Shown here: piece by piece, positions 45,732-57,004 of the stretch | Position numbering within the stretch: position 1 is the first letter of the stretch | How the letters are laid out: each line of letters starts with the position of its first letter | The notes under the pieces: model-generated | What the model was told of the DNA's origin: nothing | The model's database searches: none | What the model saw: the letters and a program-made list of their open reading frames with translations, nothing else | Translations under genes and position numbers: made by a program | From: Alopecurus myosuroides | Lineage: Eukaryota > Streptophyta > Magnoliopsida > Poales > Poaceae | Length of the DNA stretch: 64,000 nt | Assembly: GCA_028641055.1 (NCBI GenBank) | Contig: CM054062.1 | Location: 235,178,376-235,242,375 of the forward strand | Reading direction: 5' to 3'

Positions 45732-47109
45732 TCTATGCACGCTTCTATTCTTGTATACAGTGTTGGGCCTCCAAGTGCAGAGGTTTGTAGAACAGCGGCA
45801 AGTTTCCCTTTAGTGGATGACCCAAGGTTTATCGAACTCAGGGAGGAAGAGGTCAAAGGTACCCCTCTCAAGCAACCCTGCAATTACGATACAAGAAGTC
45901 TCTTGTGTCGCCAACACACCTAATACAATTGTCAGTTGTATAGGTGTACTAGTTCGGCGAAAAGATAGTGAAATACAAGTAATATGGATGATTATAAGTG
46001 AATAGAAATCTGAAAGTAAAATGGTAGCAAGCAAACATGTAGCAGAACTGGTTGTAAACGATGTTTCAATACTTAGAAAAAGGCCTAGGGATCCTAATTT
46101 CACTAGTGAACACTCTCAACAATAATAACATAATTGAATGCATAAATATCATCTCTTCACTACGCTACTACGAACCACTCTCCGGTCGTATAAAGAACAC
46201 CAATCCACGCGTAGGGCTGTAACAGCACTCCTCAAGTCTGTATTCCTTCTCTAGGGCACCCCACTCTATCACTATGAGCGCCCCAAATTAGTAATAAACA
46301 AACGCCACAATTTCATAGAGTCGTCCAACACAAGATATAAATATCATGCTAAACCAAACGGTGCACACACTGACACGTTTACACCGTGATCAAAGTGTTT
46401 ACGGAGATCTCATAACAAAACCACTTGAGTAGCATAACAAATGAAGAGTAACGTCTACTTATTCAACTATATTACAAAGCTCACGATCAAATAAAGATCA
46501 CACCATGGGAGAGAGAGATGAAAGACATAGCTACCGGTAGATCCCTAAGCCCCGGGGGAGAACTACTCCCTCCTCATCATGGGAGACAACAACAGCGATG
46601 AAGATGGTGGTGGAGTCGATGGAGATGGCTCTGGGGGCACTTTCCCGTCCCAGCAGGGTGCCGGAACAGAGATTTATGTCCCCCAAAACTTGTCGGCGGG
46701 GGCGGCGGAGCTACGGAACTTTTTGTAGAAGGGGGCCGATATATTTAGTGCTTATGCTTCGGGGGGATTAAATAGGCGAAAGGGCGATGTCGGTTCGCAG
46801 CCAGGGGGGCCACACCACCCTTGGTGTGGGAACCCCTCTGCCCCTCTCCGGTTCTCTATTAGACTCTGTGGATCCTCCGGGAATTCTAAGACTTCTGGGC
46901 TTCAAATCGTCCAATTCCAGAATATTTCCGGAATAACTTTTCTGAAACTAAAAAAGGCAGAAAACAAGAACTGGCTCTGTGGCATCTGGTCAATAGGTTA
47001 GTCCATGAAAACGTCCGGAAAACGAAGGAAAACATGTGAAAACATAAAGATATTGGATAGAAAACAAGTATGGAGAATCGAAAATAATAGATACGTTTGA
47101 GACGTATCA

Positions 47110-47690
47110 ACGCCTCTTCCGCCGTTGCCACGTGCTTCGGTGGACCCACCCGCCCCCAACCATCGCAACAGTAGGCTCGCGGGGAAGCCGCTCCTCCCTG
47201 CGGTCGACAAGGCGGTGCGAGTTCTCGACAATAAGATGGGGCTCAACATGGGTGATATGCCCCTTGAGAAGGCTAGGAAAGAATTTGCAAACTCACTCAA
47301 GACTCCACTCTCAGGTTCAGCTATCGACGCGGTTACGACTCTCTTCAAGATGAACTTGCCATCCATGACGGCGACAGATGAAGCTTTGATTGCCCTCGCT
47401 GGTCCGGGGGCAGCGATTTCCCGCTAGTGGCGGTGCTGGACATATCCATCGGATCTTCCCAGGCCGAGTCGTTTCGACCCGTATTTTCAGAATGCCAAAA
47501 CCGAAGAAATGACTTTTTTTCTTTCAGATTGGTTGGACGGTGTAGGTTGAATTGGACACTTGTGGGTGCTAGATTTGTGGTTGTGATAATTTTTCTTTGG
47601 CCTCGTCCCTATCATGTTTGTTTATCCTGGCACATTCTTCTTAACATGAACATATAAAAAGAGCCCGATGAGTTCTGATAAAAAAACTAC
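47110..47690 (+). pseudogene. LINE-type ORF1 C-terminus plus 3' tail
   Basis: The plus-strand frame is open from the LTR border to a TAG at 47425-47427. It reads DPPAPNHRNSRLAGKPLLPA, then AVRVLDNKMGL and TLFKMNLPSM, ending in ATDEALIALAG. The 'xSxRLAxKPxLPA' then 'DEAL..LAG' pattern is one I recall from the C-terminal end of grass LINE ORF1-type proteins. No ATG in the window part. An AT-rich tail with a short A-run near 47684 follows. It abuts the LTR of RLG-B with no spacer. Confidence 0.5.
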
Positions 47691-48105
47691 ACTATGATAG
47701 CCGATTTTCGTTGAATTCTATGTACTCTTCTCTCGTGCGTAATGTTGCTCTAGTCACCAAGAAACAATTTATGACACTACAAATTCCTTTAAAGGTGAAG
47801 ATATTAACAATTTCTGTCATGGTGATGGGGCCATATCTCTTTTCAGTAGTGCTACATGTACGACGATTTGTGTCCGGCCATTGTACGACGTTGTTGTATT
47901 ACCTTTAGATTAAATTTCTACATCAGCCTGGATTGCCGGATCAGAGTGTCGGATGGGTGGGTTTCGTACACAAAACATCGTATGCAGAGCAATTCCGATC
48001 TCTTTTTCGATTTACAATTGCTCGCTTTCGATAGGTTGTCATTCATTCAAGTGGCATCTAATTTGTATCCACCTTGCAACGTTCTTGATAACTAGGTGTG
48101 GATAT
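47691..48105. other. Unassigned DNA
   Basis: About 400 bp with no coding signal or repeat I recognise. Confidence 0.3.
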
Positions 48106-48106
48106 T

Positions 48107-48382
48107 AATTTGATTCATAGGATTTCTCAAAGCATTTTTATGGGATTGGGATCCAATGGAAAATTTCATACAACAATCTTTTGATTCAAATGATCGTATC
48201 CTCTAGGAATCTTTTAGTGCAAAATTCATAGGAAAAATAATATTAGGTTGGAACTCATAAAAAATCCGTTCACTACAATAAAAGGCAATTGCTATTCCCA
48301 TAGAATTTAACTAGACATGACATTCCAATCCTATAGATTTTCTATTCCTACAGTTTTCCATCATATGAATCAAAGGAGCCCT
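48107..48382. repeat. MITE-like element, copy 1
   Basis: Inverted ends: 'tttgattcataggattt' at the left and 'catatgaatcaaaggagccc' at the right. No coding capacity. The left terminal bases have decayed. Small elements with 'gggcctctttgattcanaggatt' ends are common in Triticeae. Confidence 0.5.
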
Positions 48383-48495
48383 TACAATATATATGTCATG
48401 ATTGTGTGCATTGAACCTCTGCGCTATAGTGGTATCATACCTCGTTGTACTACCACGCTATCTACCCATGATAATGCTACAAAACATTTGTATAA

Positions 48496-48791
48496 GGGCC
48501 CATTTGATTCACATGATTTTGAAAACGCATGAATAGTAAAAGCGCAGATTGCAATGTTATGTCCATTTCATTCTACAAGATTTTGGTGTGTTTGATGACA
48601 TCATAGAAAAATTAATAAATTTTTGTAGAGGTTTGAGTGAATGTTAAATTTCCTACAAAATATATAGTACATTCGCTCATTCGGAAAATGTCTCTAGGAT
48701 TTCATCCTATGGGTCAAATGACTGACATAGGAAAAATTAAATAGATTCTAATCCTCCAAAAAGATTATGAAAATCCTTGGAATCAAAGAGG
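48496..48791. repeat. MITE-like element, copy 2
   Basis: Starts GGGCCCATTTGATTCACATG, ends CCTTGGAATCAAAGAGG (inverse match). About 296 bp. Related to the copy 115 bp upstream but not a simple tandem duplicate. Confidence 0.6.
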
Positions 48792-48894
48792 ATCTAAGAT
48801 TGCAGCAAGATGTTTCTGCCATGTGATAAAATTCTAGGTGTTTTTTAACTAAACGGTTTAAAAAGGACAAATAGTGAACATTAGGCTCGGGAGT

Positions 48895-49800
48895 GAAAAA
48901 ATGTGAAGATGCTATTGTGCACGTATTTTCTACTTTTTGTTTCTTTTGACATGAGAGTTTCTTATTAATTAAGTTTGTATGGCATGCTAGATTATGTTGC
49001 AGTCTATCTACACATTTCTTTTTTGACTATTTAGTGGCTCTGCCATATATTGGTAGAACTCTGTTCCATCTCGCATGTAGAGGCCGGAGGTATGAACTTG
49101 TGTCAATGTGTATTAGCTTGATTTAACGGTAAGTTCAAACATAACTTACATCATAAAAAAAATACCGCCTACATGTCGTCGCATGGGTGCAATCCTAGGA
49201 GTTTAACTCGGGTGGGTGAAAATATCTCACATGGTTGCAATCCTAGGAGTTTAACTCGGGTGGGTGAAAATGAGTAACCTTGTTGTAACCCCAACCCACA
49301 TTCCCGTCTCTTCTAGATCATTTTTGTTGTTCGGGATGCGGAGTTTTTTTCCTATATAAGAGCATCTCCAACTCGACCTATCCATATATACGAAGATTAC
49401 AAAATATATCATCTATGTATCTCTTTACACATCAATGACTCTTCCCAGTCTCCATACTCCACTTTTCTATATAATTTTTTGGTTTCCGTCATATAATAGC
49501 TATGGAGAGTTGGACTGGGAGACATCTGGAGCGTTTTTGGTTCTTTTGTGAAATAATAGGTATATGAAAGCTCGATAAGGGATCTCCGGAAATAAAGCAA
49601 GGAGAGAACGATCAAAGAAGAATGTTCCAGGAGAAGTAAAAGAAGTTAGTCTCAAAAGGATATCCAGTAATTTTGCCAAACTATAGAGAGTTGGGACATT
49701 GAGTTAGCTGGGGTGCTGTAAACACTTGAAAAAAATTGACACCATTATGCTCATCCACTCTGCCGTTTAGTCTAGTTTGTACGTTTCAGATAGAAAACGG
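48895..49800. repeat. 0.9 kb duplicated unit, copy 1
   Basis: Homologous to 50447-51290. Shared landmarks in order: 'aatgtgaagatgctatt', 'tttgtatggcatg', 'ccatctcncatgtagagg', 'tttaactcgggtgggtgaaaa', 'gcatctccaactc', 'gagagttgga', 'gctcatccact'. Holds a 48 bp tandem duplicate (49188 and 49236). The part from 'gagcatctccaactc' (49361) to 'gagttgggacattgag' looks like a small inverted-repeat transposon. Confidence 0.7.
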
Positions 49801-50446
49801 TATAAATTGGTGCATTAACACTGTATATACTGTTCCAATTGTCTAGCTTAAAGGGATCTTAAATGTGAGGACAGATTATAGATTTTTGACTTGCATGTTC
49901 AGAATGTAAAAAAAACCCTATTTGCATCTAACTTCAAACTATTGACCATGTCAAGTTGATCATGACGCGTGTACTTAAAGAAGGAGAAATAGTTTCTTCT
50001 AGACTAGTCGACTAGTTCTTTCCGATCTTACATAAGCCGTAACTGAACTACAATGGTAGATAGGTAATTCTTTTGTTTGGAAAGTTTTATCCATGGCATT
50101 CTCTTACACTGAATAAGTCAGCAGTCTGCAACTACTTCCATCGTTACCTTTGAATTGAAAGATACGATCTCCAAAAAGGTCTGATTTGTTTCATCACTAC
50201 CAATATCTTTGAAGAATTGTGGATGAGAATATGTCAGTTACTTGTAAGTGTTTCCAGTTTTTTTTGTTCTCTCTTTGTCTTGAGAGAAGAAACAATCGCC
50301 ATTTGTAAGCAGTAACTTGTGGGGACCTCACGTCGATGTTCTCAAATTTTGTTACAGTAGGTTATCACAACATACAAGCTAGCAAGAATAACTCAAACTG
50401 AGCGGGCGATACTCCAGAAAATCGTACTAGTGGTAGCCTCGTGAGA
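49801..50446. other. Spacer between duplicated units
   Basis: AT-rich, no ORF above 60 codons and no recognised repeat. Confidence 0.35.
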
Positions 50447-51290
50447 GACAAAATGTGAAGATGCTATTGCACACATAGTTTCTACTTATTGTTTCTTGCG
50501 GCATCAGAGTTGTGTTTTAGTTGAGTTTGTATGGCATGTTGGATTGTGTTGCAATCTGCATAAACAATTCTTGTTCATTTTTTTTAACTATTTAGTGCCT
50601 TTATGATGTGTTGGTAGAGCTTTTATTCCATCTCACATGTAGAGGCAGGAGGCATGAAATATTTTGTAGCTGTAGCAATCCGATGTGATGATAATTTTAA
50701 ACTAAAATTACACCATATAAAAAGAACAACTTACACGCCATCCCACTTTGCACGTCATGCAAATAAATACGTCACCTGGAGGCAGTGTTAGTGTTTAACT
50801 CGGGTGGGTGAAAACGAACAATCTTGCTCTCGCCCCGGCCCACATGTCCATCTATTCTAGATCATTTATGTTCGTGATACGGAGTTTCTTTCTATGTAAA
50901 AGCACCTCCAACTCACTCTTCATATACGAAGCCCCTACAAGATATCTCCTCTATGCGTCTCTTTCGCACCAACGACTCTTCCCACTCTCCATGCTCAAAT
51001 TTTTTATATGATTTTTATTTTCCTCCATATAATATCTATGAAGAGTTGGACTTGGAGATGGCACGAGTATCTTTTGGTGCTTTTGTGAAACAATAGTTAC
51101 AAAAGGTCCAATAGGTTCTTCGGTGATAAAGCGGGAAAAGAACGGCGACAGAAGGATGGGTCAACAAAAGATAAGGAGTTAGTCGCAGAAATACATCGAG
51201 TTGGATGTGCGTAAAGCATTGCAAAACATTTAACCATGCTCATCCACTGTCCGTTTACTCTAGGCTTCATGTTTTAGACACGGCAATTTT
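50447..51290. repeat. 0.9 kb duplicated unit, copy 2
   Basis: Same landmark order as copy 1 at an offset of about 1.49-1.55 kb. Lacks the 48 bp internal duplicate. Clear divergence, so the duplication is old. Confidence 0.7.
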
Positions 51291-52367
51291 TACGGTACCC
51301 TGGTACTCCAAAACCATGCTATGGAGTACCAGTTCCATCCGGCAGTTCGTGATGGAGGACAATTGTGTCAAATTATTAAGAAAGTGAATATTGCATAACA
51401 AACCTTTTGCTTGCATCCCGATACAGCTCAGAAGCAGCGATTCAGATTGAAAATTGCAATAACACCACTACGCAGGTATCAAGCGTGTCCGCATATGCCC
51501 ATCGCTAAATCTGATTGAGTGATGGTTTTCTGTAGTGCATCGGGCTGCTGATGCCTCAAAATGGTCTCGACCATGGAAGAAATTAGGAGCGCAATCAGGA
51601 CCTTAGTTCCTCTTTAGAACGCCGATGTGTCCGCAGAGGGACTAGTGACGTCGAGCTCCAAACAAGCGCAGCAGGCCACCTGCAACTTGCGTCGGTCAGA
51701 ATGTGCTTCGTCTCCGTCCTGGCAGAGGGCGCATGTCGCGATGAATCTCCCTTTCTGCTCTGGTCGTTTGGAGAAGATGAACTGACCAAGCAGTTTGGAG
51801 AAGATGAACGGCTAATATCGCCCCTTCCCCCATTAACCTCACCGCCACTCACCCAACACCCACGTCGTCATCACATCGCTGCCACCGTGTCGTCTTGGCC
51901 GACAATGTCTCATGCTCTTCTTTACGCCACCACCACGACACACGACACCACCGGTCAACATTTCAATAGCGAGACTTTTGCCCAGAAAATCGAGACAAAA
52001 AATACATGTTTAGTAGCTAGGTTTACCATTCAGAGAATCTCCACGGCACCCCCAAACGCCCTCCCAAAGGCTCAACGCGGGCCCGGACCAAAAAAACCGC
52101 CGCGGCGGCACCCCCCAAAGGTGTCCAAGTTTCTGTACGGGCCGCCCAACACACCCGCTAAACTAGGGGGGCTGCCTGGGAGCGTCGGACATTGTCCGGT
52201 CACCCCACCCGACAGACGCCCCCGCCCGTCAGTGACACAAACCGCCCCCCGGCGTGAGTTAAGGTGTCGTGCAGACGGCCAGTGCGCGTTAATGTCGCTC
52301 GCCAGTTCCCAATGCGACGGGACGCCAGCCTGCAGCACGCCAGCGAGTTACACCGACGTCGAGATGG
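51291..52367. other. Unassigned GC-rich DNA, end of the foreign segment
   Basis: GC-rich from 51.6 kb. The stretch 52030-52367 ('cccgtcagtgacacaaaccgcc' style) resembles a very common grass dispersed repeat I cannot name. ORFs on both strands (51701-52507, 51852-51595) overlap and have no family features. The right border with RLG-B gag is at about 52367. Confidence 0.35.
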
Positions 52368-54500
52368 TTTTGGGTAATCCCTCCATAATTATGACAAGTT
52401 TCATGAGGATAATTGTAATTATTGCCTATGTTATAGCATCATTTATAATGGTTATCATCGGCTGGAGGCATAGTATCGTCACAAGCATTAGAATAGTTAT
52501 CTTATAAAGTGCAATAATTTGTAAACTTATCATCATTTTTACTAGAAAGAGATGTATCGAGCATATAATCATCAGTAGCAAAAGGATTTTCAAACACATC
52601 ATCCACAAACTCAGAGCTTTCTATATCATCATTGGAAGTAACATAGATGGTACTAATAGTACATCAATTATCATCATTTTCAAAATTGGTATCAAAGAGA
52701 TTTGCAATATCAAAAGTAGTGTGTTTCTCCCAATCATGATCACTTTCATAAATAAACAGGTATAGAAAAATCATCGAGTTCAGACTCATCAAAAACTATA
52801 ATAGGAGCAACATGCTTAGGGGGAGATATTGTTACCTCTCTCCTTTTAATCCTCTTCTTCTTCTTATTGTTCCTCTTTTCCCCTCTTTAGGAGGGAGAGA
52901 CTTGAAATGAAGCTTCTCCACATACCCTGGTTTATTGTCTGAAACAGTAGAAAAAACCTTGGAGGATTCCTCCTCTTCATTAATAAGATGAAAACAAATA
53001 TTAGTCCTGTCATATTTTGGTAAAGTCTCCTCTTTTACAATATTTTGTATGTACGTATTTACGTTGCAATTATTAACACAATAAGGATAACAACCATGCA
53101 GAACACTATTCATATCAAGAGCACTCATATCTACCAAAGAAGTTTTTCTTGATAACTCTTCACATCCCAAAATAAAGTAAGTTCATCATGCTGATTAAGA
53201 GTGATTGTGTCATCACAATACAAACTTGTAGTACTCATAGGATTCGAATGGTTATTATTACAGCCTGAGAATTAAAAATTGAAATGGTCCATTTTACAAC
53301 AATGTTCACAAATAAAAGGATAGAGGGTACAAACTTTTTTACCCAGATCATCTAGATCCCTGGCCCACTTTCTAGTTTTTTCATTCCTATGATGGATACA
53401 ATATTCTTCTTTGATTTGATTCTTTTCACAAGGTCTAAGTGCTCCACAAAAATTAACATGCTTATAAGAAATAGTACTTTCAGAAGTTTGAGCATATTCA
53501 TTGCAATCATTAATAAGATTTTCATTTTTCATGCAAGTGTCTTTGTAAGGTTCATGATATATGTCCCCATTTTCTTTAGGAACATTAATATAAGAAGCAA
53601 AAGATCTATACCAACCAACAATCATTTGAGGATCAAGACCATATTTAGCACTAAGCTCTTGAAAATTAGCAGTTTCAGCGAAAGACTTAATGCAATCATA
53701 CTCATAGTTTATACTTGATTCTTTACCGTTATCGTTATTCCAACCTTCATTATGGTTTTGAATTGTTTAAAGAAGATCCCATTTAGCTTCAACCTTCTTA
53801 CTTGAGAAAGAACCCACTGAACAAGCATCTAGATAATCCCTATAATGTCTTGAAAGCCTTGCATAAAAATTAGTAACAATTATTTCCTTAGGAAGCTCAT
53901 GGTTAAGACATTTGAGTATTAATGTTTTCATTCTTCCCCAAGCTTGATCAATGCTTTCCCCATCACATGCCAAAAATTATAAATGTAATTCCTATCAAAA
54001 TGCAGTTCACGAGAAGAGTAAAATAGAGATTCAAGCTCCTTCCACTCCAAATGATAAGGGTCATCTAGTAGCTCATAACACTCTCTTCCTTTATCCCTAA
54101 GTGACAAAGGGAATAGCCTCCTCTTAACTTGGTCCATTGAAATACCTGCACACTTGAACAACCTGCATAATTCATGTATAAAGAGTAAATGATCACTAGG
54201 ATGGATAGTTCCATCTCCAAAATAGCAGTTATTCATGACATGTTCAACAATTTTCATAGGTATTTTAAAAGGAATACTTTCAGCAGGAGGATTTAAAATA
54301 TCACAAGCATCATTAGATTTATAACATATGGAAGATAAAGTATCATCAGAGCAATTTTTCTCATCTAAAGCTGGGGAACTAAAAATATTATAAAAACTAG
54401 CTTCCCCAAGCATAGACTTTTCAATAGCATTAGAAATAATGGTATCCAAAGAATTAATGCTATTAACATTGCTACTAGAATGCAAACAAAGATCTCTCAT
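52368..54500 (-). pseudogene. gag of RLG-B, broken
   Basis: Minus strand from ATG 54500: variable leader, then gag domain (HPSDHLLFIHELCRLFKCAG, LEWKELESLFYSSRE, YNFWHVMG with a frameshift, DQAWGRMKTLILKC, NHELPKEIIVTNFYARLSRH), then IVGWYRSFASYINVPKENGD and VNFCGALRPCE. It trails off in an Asp/Asn-rich region to 52368. Several frameshifts and stops (near 53950 and 53760). The gag style is the same Athila/Sabrina-like group as RLG-C. No knuckle, protease or pol follow, because foreign DNA starts at 52367. Confidence 0.75.
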
Positions 54501-54626
54501 ATTTTTGTTTCCATTAAGCCTAACAAGTGAAAATAAAAACAATAAACAAAAAGATATAATTGCAGAATCTAAAGGAAATAAATTAGAGCACTCACACCCG
54601 AGGATGTGAGTACCTTTTAACTTACC

Positions 54627-54644
54627 TCCCCGGAAATGGCGCCA
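54627..54644 (-). promoter_or_regulatory. Primer binding site of RLG-B, tRNA-Asp-like with two changes
   Basis: Minus strand TGGCGCCATTTCCGGGGA, against the perfect TGGCGCCGTTGCCGGGGA in RLG-C. Lies 13 bases after the LTR end. Confidence 0.75.
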
Positions 54645-54657
54645 GAGAAGAGATTTA

Positions 54658-56034
54658 TGTCTACGCATGCTTCTATTCTTGTAGACAGTGTTGGGCCTCC
54701 AAGTGCAGAGGTTTGTAGAATAGCAGCAAGTTTCTCTTAAGTGGACCACCCAAGGTTTATCGAACTCAGAGAGGAAGAGGTCCAAGGTATCCTTCTCAAG
54801 CAACACTGCAATTACGATACAAGAAGTCTCTTGTGTCCCCAATACACCAAATACAATTGTCAGTTGTATAGGTGTACTAGTTCGGCGAAGAGATAGTGAA
54901 ATACAAGTAATATGGACAATAGCAATCTGAAATAAAAATGGCAGCAAGCAAACATGTAGCAGAACTGATTGTAAACGGTGTTTCAATGCTTAGAAACAAG
55001 TCCTAGGGATCATACTTTTACTAGTGAACACTCTCAACAATAATAACATAATTGAATGCATAAATATCATCTCTTCACTATGCTACTCTGAACCGGTCTC
55101 CGGTCAGATAACCAACACCAATCATTGCGTAGGGCTGTAAAGCACTCCTCAGAGTTCGCATTTCCCCATCCAGGTAATCCCCACGCTATCACCATGTGAC
55201 CTAGATGGTTCCAAAAAAATACCACAATTTCATAGGGTCATCCAACACAAAATATAAATATCATGCTAAACCATTACACCGTGATCAAAGTGTCTAAGGA
55301 GATCTCATAACAAAACCACTTGAGTAGCATAAAAGATGAAGAGTAACACCTACTTATTCAACTAGATTACAAAGCTCATGATCACATAAAGATCACACCG
55401 TGGAAGAGAGAGATGAAACACATACCTACCGGTAGAGCCATTTGCCCCGGGGGAGAACTACTCCCTCCTCATCATGGAAGACAGCAACAGTGATGAAGAT
55501 GGCGGTGGAGTCGATGAGATGGCTCCGGGGGAACTTCCCCATCCCGGCAGGATGCCGGAGCAGAGATTTCTGTCCCCCAAAACTTGTCGGCGGCAGCGGC
55601 GGAGCCACGGAACTTTTCATGGAAGGGGGGCGATATATTTTGGGTTTATGCATCAGGGGGAATAAATAGGCGAAAGGGCGATGGCGGTGGGCAGCCAGGG
55701 GGCCACACCACCCCTGGGCGCGACCAGGGGACCCGCGCCCACCCATGGTGTGGGCATCCCTCTGCTCCTCTCCGGGTCTCTTTTGGACTCCGTTGATCCT
55801 CCCGTAATTTTAAGACTTCTGGGCTTCGAATCGTCCAATCCAGAGAATATTACTAGAACAACTTTTCTGAAACTAAAAACAGCAGAAAACAGGAACTGGC
55901 TCTGTGGCATCTTGTCAATAGGTTATTCCATGAAAACGTCCGGAAAACAAAGGAAAAAATGTGAAAACATAAAGGTATCGGATAGAAAACAAGCATGGAG
56001 CATCAAAAATTATAGATACATTTGAGACGTATCA
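54658..56034 (-). repeat. RLG-B 5' LTR (right)
   Basis: 1377 bp; on the minus strand starts TGATACGTCTCAAATG and ends GCATGCGTAGACA. Its opening is shared with RLG-C, so the two are related families. Confidence 0.85.
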
Positions 56035-56880
56035 CTGCCCTTGCTCGGTAGCCTTCCGAAGGATATGATGTAGAGGGTCAATGGCAAGCACAAAGAGAAG
56101 AGGAGACAAGGGGTCCCCTTGTCTTAGCCCCCTCCCATGCTTTATTGGAGGGCAGGGGATATCATTGAGAAGCACCCTAGACGAGGACGATGAGAGGAGC
56201 GCCGACATCCAATACCGAATTTTGCTAGTAAACCCCAAATGTTGAAGAAGGTCCATTAAGTAATCCCATCTAACCGAGTCAAACGATTTCTTTATATCAA
56301 GCTTGAAGAGAAGTGTCGGCTTCTTGGACTTGTGAAGTTTGCGAACTAAGCTCTTGACATAGAGGAAATTATCATGGATGCTTCGAGTCTTGATAAAAGC
56401 AGTTTGGGCATTGGACACGAGCTTGTTCATGTGGGGGGGGGGGGGCAAGACGTGCGGCCATCATCTTTGAAATGAGCTTGGCAATTGCATGGATGAGACT
56501 AATAGTCCTATAGTCGGAGACCTCCTCCGCATCATCCTTTTTTGGCAATAGGGCGATATTCGCGGGGTTGAGCCAATGGAGGTTGTTGACGTGTAGAGAG
56601 GAGAAGTGATGTATAACGGCCATAATGTCCCTCTTCACCATGCTCCAACAAGCTTTGAAGAAGTCCCCCGTGAAGCCATCCAGACCGGGGGCCTTGTCAC
56701 TTGCGGTTTTGTCCATCGCGGCCTTCACCTCCTCCACCGTGAAAGGCGTGTCAATGGAGTTGAGGTCACACGCCAGACGCGGAATAGTGCCCCAATCTAA
56801 GTTGACAAGTCTAGGAGAGCCCTTCTTGAAAATTGACTTGAAATGTGCATTGATGATGTCCATTTTAATGCAATGCCTCA
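56035..56880 (-). pseudogene. LINE ORF2, first half of reverse transcriptase
   Basis: Minus strand: NAHFKSIFKKGSPRLVNLDW, FTVEEVKAAMDKTASDKAPG then LDGFTGDFFK, NPANIALLPKKDDAE and DYRTISLIHAIAKLISKMMA, then (after a frameshift at a G14 run near 56437) QTAFIKTRSIHDNFLYV, LLFKLDIKKSFDSVRWDYLM (the motif A aspartate) and GRGLRQGDPLSPLLFVLAID. Ends HHILRKATEQGQ at the RLG-B border. The other half is at 38957. Confidence 0.85.
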
Positions 56881-57004
56881 ATTGAAGTTGACAAGTCTAG
56901 GATATCCCTTCTTGAAAATTGACTTGAAATGCGCATTGGTGATGTCCCTTTCATTGCAATGCCTCAATTGAAGTTGACAAGTCTAGGAGATCCCTTCTTG
57001 AAAA
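56802..57004. repeat. 86 bp tandem repeat at the LINE inversion junction, 2.4 copies
   Basis: Units start at 56802, 56888 and 56974 with 'ttgacaagtctagga'. Each unit codes (minus) for the NAHFKSIFKKG part of LINE ORF2. The third unit is partial and touches the inverted segment. Confidence 0.85.

Larger units (their letters stand above)
38963..47109 (-). repeat. RLG-B 3' LTR (left), split by RLG-C
   Basis: Plus strand starts TGTCTAT, then RLG-C, then resumes TCTATGCACGC at 45732 and ends ...TTTGAGACGTATCA at 47109. Matches the right LTR throughout, with scattered differences and small indels. Confidence 0.8.
38963..56034 (-). mobile_element. RLG-B: Ty3/gypsy element inside LINE RT, with replaced interior
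   Basis: Two LTRs in minus orientation: right 54658-56034 (1377 bp) and left 38963-47109 (about 1380 bp without the nested RLG-C). The LINE reading is continuous across the outer borders to within a few bases, so both LTRs belong to one insertion. The primer site at 54627-54644 and the gag (54500-52368) give orientation. Next to the left LTR, where the polypurine tract and pol should be, is unrelated DNA (47110-52367). Flanking bases are TCTGA and CTGCC, not a clear TSD. Confidence 0.7.

Noticed and set aside
51701..52507. Plus-strand 268-codon ORF
   Set aside because: Crosses the border between the GC-rich foreign segment and the reversed RLG-B gag; it is a chimera of two unrelated sequences.
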